This document shows, one piece after another, positions 12,309 through 15,519 of a stretch of 15,519 bases of DNA; the first letter of the stretch is position 1, and each line of letters begins with the position of its first letter. A program made the position numbers and the translations under genes. This DNA is from Geobacter sp. UBA6802 (GTDB lineage: Bacteria; Desulfobacterota; Desulfuromonadia; Geobacterales; Pseudopelobacteraceae), in the NCBI GenBank assembly GCA_002452325.1, contig DKFG01000314.1, positions 5,655 to 21,173 on the forward strand. The letters run 5' to 3'. The notes below the pieces were generated by a model. That model ran no database searches and was not told where the DNA came from. It saw nothing but the letters and a program-made list of their open reading frames with translations.

Positions 12309-13373
12309 TCAGATCAAACCGCTGCCATCCTTGATAATAATGCTGGCTTTAGCCCGCAGTTCCTTCATCCAGGCAGTAAAGCGCTCATCCTGACGCTGGC
12401 GATACAGCAGCTCACGAATATCGGCCTTTACGGCTTCAAACGGCTTGTAGGCACCGCTTGTGCGCTCATCAAGCTTAACAATATGCAGCCCGGATGGTGT
12501 TGCAACCAGCTCTCCTACCTCGCCCGGCTTGAGGGGCAGAATGGCCTTTTCAAGGTCTGCCAGCATCTCACCCCGCTTGAAGGTTCCCAGATCTCCCCCG
12601 TCGGTCTTGGCAGCCGGATCATCTGAATACTCCCTGGCAAGGGCGGCAAAGTCTTTGCCCTGGCGAGCTTCATGCAGGACCGCCAGGGCCTTTTGCATGG
12701 CTTGGCGGATCTCCTCCGGAGGGGCCTTTTCATCTACCCTGATAAAGATGTGCCGTGCCTTGAACAGTTCATCTTCAGCGTATTTTTCCCGATGAGTCTG
12801 GTAGTACTCCTCCGCCTCTTTGTCGCTGACATGCACCTTGGCCCGCACTTCCATACTCACCAGACGCAGACGCTCAAGCTGTTCACGGAGCTGTGCCTCA
12901 TACTGGGCCATGGTAAATCCTTGGGCTTTCAGCGCAGCCTCAAGTTGACTCTGGCTCATGTCATTGTTCTGTCGCCTCACATCATCAATAGCCTGACGGA
13001 TCTCATCGTCGCCGATCCTGATCCCCAGTTCCTTGACCTTCTGGTCCGTCAAAAGCTTTTCAATCAGACGGTCACGCACGGTCACCCGCAGCTCATGGCG
13101 AGCCTTGTCATCAACCAGCCCCTTTTTCTGGGCTTCCAGAATAACCGGCTGGGCCTCGCGCAACACCTCTCTGAAAGTAATGATGTCGTCATTCACAATA
13201 GCAGCAATGCCGTTTACCGGCTGGGCGCCGACAGGCAGCGGCGGCAGCTTGGGATCAACCAGTAATGGCTTTGGAACGGTTTCGTTTTGTGAAACCGCTT
13301 CAGGGGTAGAGGCGCATCCGGCAAGCAGCACAGCCAGAAGCAGTGTAACAGAGAGTACACGGATGATATGCAT
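12309..13373 (-). CDS. surA: SurA-like peptidyl-prolyl isomerase lipoprotein
   Basis: A 354-residue foldase for periplasmic or outer-membrane proteins. The N-terminus is a lipoprotein signal (hydrophobic core, LLAG before Cys20), followed by Ala-Ser, which favours outer-membrane sorting where enterobacterial Lol rules hold. A SurA N-terminal chaperone domain (about 51-200; VNGIAAIVNDDIITFREVLR at 53-72) precedes one parvulin/PpiC domain (about 203-302; KARHIFIRVDE, DLGTFKRGEML, TPSGLHIVKLDER), then a C-terminal helix that completes the chaperone module. E. coli SurA is soluble with two parvulin domains; this one is lipid-anchored with one. The start at 13373 has GAGG 5 bases upstream. It follows the ppiC-like gene by 69 bases, across a terminator-like hairpin, and both lie downstream of mfd. 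The symbol reflects domain layout, not proven orthology. Confidence 0.9.
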   Translation of the reverse strand: MHIIRVLSVTLLLAVLLAGCASTPEAVSQNETVPKPLLVDPKLPPLPVGAQPVNGIAAIVNDDIITFREVLREAQPVILEAQKKGLVDDKARHELRVTVRDRLIEKLLTDQKVKELGIRIGDDEIRQAIDDVRRQNNDMSQSQLEAALKAQGFTMAQYEAQLREQLERLRLVSMEVRAKVHVSDKEAEEYYQTHREKYAEDELFKARHIFIRVDEKAPPEEIRQAMQKALAVLHEARQGKDFAALAREYSDDPAAKTDGGDLGTFKRGEMLADLEKAILPLKPGEVGELVATPSGLHIVKLDERTSGAYKPFEAVKADIRELLYRQRQDERFTAWMKELRAKASIIIKDGSGLI

Positions 13374-13383
13374 GCAAACCTCG

Positions 13384-13417
13384 AAAAAGGGCGGGATGCC
13401 GCATACGACATCCCGCC
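13384..13417 (-). terminator. intrinsic terminator or attenuator between ppiC and surA
   Basis: On the minus strand GGCGGGATG (arm at 13409-13417) pairs with CATCCCGCC (13390-13398) across a 10-base loop, then one C and five T residues. The T-run ends one base before the GAGG ribosome binding site of the surA-like gene, so termination would leave that gene off the transcript while readthrough would include it. Confidence 0.78.
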
Positions 13418-13442
13418 TGGTGCAGTTGAACGGGTAGTGTAC

Positions 13443-14354
13443 TTACTTCTTGTCTGCCGGAGCCGGTACTGCAGGCTGCTCGACCGGCGCTGCCTTGTCC
13501 TCAGTCAGCTCGATCTTCGCGCCCTTCTTCAGATCTTCCTTAAGCTGCATAAAGACCTGCTGCTGCTTCTGGGGCATGATGGCAGCCTTGATCTGGTCTT
13601 TCACCTCATCCAAGGGCTGAATACCGGCCGGACGCTTCCCGGTCAGCTTGATGATATGAAAACCGAAGTCACTCTTGACAATGCCGGACAGCTGGCCTTC
13701 CTGCAGGGCAAAAGCAGCCTTTTCAAAGACCGGCACCATGTTACCCTTGCCGAACCAGCCCAGATCGCCGCCTTTGGCAGCAGAGGAATCAACTGACTTG
13801 CTCTTGGCCAGTTCTTCAAAGTTACCGCCCTTTTTCAGCTGATCAAGCAGAGCCTGGGCCTCCTGCTCAGACTTGACCAGGATGTGACTTGCCCTGATCT
13901 GTTCACCGGTCTTGAACTTGTCCTGATTCTGCTCGTAAAACTTCTTCAGCTCTTCATCGCTGACCTTAGACTGCTCTTCCACCTTCTTTTTCAGGTAGGT
14001 GTCAACGATAATCCGCTTCTTCAGTTCAGCCAGCTTTTCTTCAACTTCTTTACTCTTGTCAACGCCGTCTTTTGCTGCCTTTTGCAGGATCAATTCCCGC
14101 ATGACCAGCGTGTCGATCATCTCTTTTTTGCCCTGGGGGGTGTCAGCCATGGCACGGATGTACTCGGGCAGGGCGTTAACTTCACGGTCAAAATCTGCGG
14201 TAGTGATCTTGGTACCGTTGACCGTGGCCACCACTTTGGCGTCTTTGCCGACAGTTGGGGACGAGCTGCTTGTGTTGTTGCCCCCCTGACAGGCGGTAAG
14301 ACCGGCAACGGCAATGGTGATAACCAGTAGCTTCAGCATGGGACGAATAGTCAC
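13443..14354 (-). CDS. PpiC-type peptidyl-prolyl isomerase lipoprotein
   Basis: A 303-residue periplasmic parvulin predicted to catalyse prolyl cis-trans isomerisation and aid folding of exported proteins. It has a lipoprotein signal with LTAC and Cys22 as the lipidated residue, followed by Gln-Gly-Gly, so outer-membrane retention is plausible. A SurA/PrsA-like N-terminal helical domain (about 40-150; VVATVNGTKITTADFDREV) precedes the parvulin domain (about 152-242; IRASHILVKSEQEA, AAKGGDLGWFGKGNMVPVFE, FGFHIIKLTGKR). The C-terminus is a proline/alanine/lysine tail. The start is a GTG at 14354, chosen because AAGGAG lies 8 bases upstream; an ATG at residue 6 has no site. It lies 94 bases after mfd and before the surA-like gene on the same strand, so it is likely the first foldase of a two-gene unit. 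It could equally be called PrsA-like. Confidence 0.93.
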   Translation of the reverse strand: MTIRPMLKLLVITIAVAGLTACQGGNNTSSSSPTVGKDAKVVATVNGTKITTADFDREVNALPEYIRAMADTPQGKKEMIDTLVMRELILQKAAKDGVDKSKEVEEKLAELKKRIIVDTYLKKKVEEQSKVSDEELKKFYEQNQDKFKTGEQIRASHILVKSEQEAQALLDQLKKGGNFEELAKSKSVDSSAAKGGDLGWFGKGNMVPVFEKAAFALQEGQLSGIVKSDFGFHIIKLTGKRPAGIQPLDEVKDQIKAAIMPQKQQQVFMQLKEDLKKGAKIELTEDKAAPVEQPAVPAPADKK

Positions 14355-14397
14355 GATTGTAACTCCTTTTTTGCGGGAAGGTTGTTGAAACTTGGAG

Positions 14398-14427
14398 AAT
14401 TTACCATAGCAGCCTGAAAAGTTGCAA
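14398..14427 (-). promoter_or_regulatory. weak candidate promoter of the ppiC-surA unit
   Basis: On the minus strand TTGCAA (14422-14427) and TAAATT (14398-14403) are 18 bases apart, each matching 4 of 6 consensus positions. It sits in the 94-base gap after mfd and would give a leader of about 37 bases. No terminator after mfd is evident, so readthrough from mfd is an alternative. Confidence 0.3.
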
Positions 14428-14448
14428 GGTAGATTCGGAGTCAGCCCA

Positions 14449-15519
14449 TTAACTCAGCAACTGCAGGGTTGTCGCTGCTGTAGCAAGCAGTGCCGCACTG
14501 TCGGCATGAGTCGGCAACGCCACCAGCAGACGATGGTCCGGGGTAAACTGATACAGGGTCGGCGAGGTGCGGATCAGGGTGATCAATCTTTCAGGATTGA
14601 CAGTAGTGCGTGGATGGAAGGTCAGACAGAGCCGTTTACCATCACTCTCGATCTTCTGAACCTTGAGCTGTTTGAGAGTGATGCGCAGCGTCATCACACC
14701 CGCCAGGACCTGCACCGTCTGTGGGGTGACACCATAGCGGTCCTGCATCTCACTGACCAGATCAGCCACCTCTGCAGACGATTCAGCCTGCACCAACCGC
14801 TTGTACAGCACCAGTCGCTGGTTGGTTTCCGGCACATACGATTCAGGGATAAAGGCCGGAATGGCAAGATTGATCTCCGGCTCACACCGGTCTTCCAGGT
14901 CTTCACCCTTCAGGCTTACAATCGCATCTTCCAGCATCTGGGTGTACAGCTCAAAACCGATATCCGCCACCGTGCCGGACTGACGGGGCCCCAGCATATC
15001 GCCGGCACCACGCAGCTCAAGATCGTGGGTAGCGATTCTGAAGCCGGCGCCCAACTCGGAGATATCCTGAATAATCTTGAGCCGCTCCCGCGCATCGCCG
15101 GTAATACTTCCTTCACCGGGAATCAGCAGATAGGCGTAACTTTTGACGCTGGAACGTCCGATCCGTCCCCGCAGCTGGTAGAGCTGCGACAGGCCGAAGG
15201 TGTCAGCCCGGTCCACCAGCATGGTGTTGGCGCGAGAGATGTCCAGCCCGGACTCAATGATAGTAGTGGTCAGCAACAGGTCGGTCTGGCCATGCATGAA
15301 GCCCAACATCACCTTTTCCAGCTCTTTTTCCTCCATCTGGCCGTGAGCCACCGCGATCCGTGCCTGGGGCACCAGACGGCGCAGACGCTCGGCAACAATG
15401 CCGATGCTCTGGACCCGGTTATGGACATAGAAGATCTGACCACCACGCTCCAGCTCTCGTGTGACCGCATCCCTGATCAGCTCGTCACTATCCCGTGCCA
15501 CCACGGTCTTGATCGCCTG
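14449..15519 (-). CDS. mfd: transcription-repair coupling factor Mfd, C-terminal part
   Basis: The frame enters from the right edge and gives the last 356 residues; the family is about 1150 residues, so roughly the first two thirds are missing. Mfd removes RNA polymerase stalled at DNA damage and recruits UvrA. The fragment holds the second helicase lobe: FYVHNRV, HGQMEEKELEKVM, TTTIIESGLDISRANT (motif V, about 84-99) and QLYQLRGRIGRS (motif VI), then the translocation (TRG) motif RGAGDMLGPRQSG (about 170-182), followed by the C-terminal TRCF (D7) domain (about 225-330; IPESYVPETNQRLVLYKRL) that masks the UvrA-binding region. The stop at 14449 is normal. The ppiC-like gene follows on the same strand. 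Nothing in this part looks broken. Confidence 0.97.
   Translation of the reverse strand, partial: QAIKTVVARDSDELIRDAVTRELERGGQIFYVHNRVQSIGIVAERLRRLVPQARIAVAHGQMEEKELEKVMLGFMHGQTDLLLTTTIIESGLDISRANTMLVDRADTFGLSQLYQLRGRIGRSSVKSYAYLLIPGEGSITGDARERLKIIQDISELGAGFRIATHDLELRGAGDMLGPRQSGTVADIGFELYTQMLEDAIVSLKGEDLEDRCEPEINLAIPAFIPESYVPETNQRLVLYKRLVQAESSAEVADLVSEMQDRYGVTPQTVQVLAGVMTLRITLKQLKVQKIESDGKRLCLTFHPRTTVNPERLITLIRTSPTLYQFTPDHRLLVALPTHADSAALLATAATTLQLLS

Overview
The window looks like the chromosome of a deltaproteobacterium of the Geobacter/Desulfuromonadales type. This is inferred from gene content and order: an mfd-ppiC-surA run with both foldases lipid-anchored, an OmpA protein with an Ig-like insert, a DUF948-YtxH pair, and a yeast-Gdh2-like NAD glutamate dehydrogenase next to a corrinoid adenosyltransferase. 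The species cannot be fixed from the sequence alone. There are 14 confident protein genes (one running off the right edge), one low-confidence small ORF, and the 5' end of a tRNA at the left edge. I see no insertion sequence, phage gene, CRISPR array or rRNA.

Left part (1-2700, all minus strand): partial tRNA, an EF-P family gene whose tip loop matches the EfpL/YeiP subfamily, a four-repeat ankyrin protein, a roughly 440-base stretch with one doubtful membrane ORF, and hemB (zinc-type porphobilinogen synthase). hemB has a good sigma-70-like promoter, divergent from the promoter region of an ompA-like gene.

Middle part (2850-9130): an OmpA-family envelope protein (barrel, proline-rich linker, Ig-like domain, peptidoglycan-binding domain) converges on a small YtxH-like protein across a perfect bidirectional terminator. 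A large NAD-dependent glutamate dehydrogenase and a cobO-type cob(I)alamin adenosyltransferase diverge from back-to-back promoters. A DUF948-YtxH two-gene operon follows and ends at an intrinsic terminator.

Right part (9130-15519): a perfect-consensus sigma-70 promoter (TTGACA-17-TATAAT) starts an operon of a MltD-like LysM transglycosylase, a membrane TPR protein, and a protein with two degenerate receiver domains, closed by a strong terminator. Converging on it are surA-like and ppiC-like lipoprotein foldases and the C-terminal third of mfd. A terminator-like hairpin lies between ppiC and the surA ribosome binding site and may attenuate surA.

The common theme is cell-envelope maintenance (OmpA, transglycosylase, two parvulin foldases, two YtxH proteins) mixed with housekeeping genes (hemB, EF-P, mfd, gdh, cobO). 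I found no clearly new biological system. The points most worth a second look are the EfpL-like EF-P, the paired pseudo-receivers with a membrane TPR partner, the ppiC-surA attenuator candidate and the wobble-rich hairpin between the ankyrin and EF-P genes.
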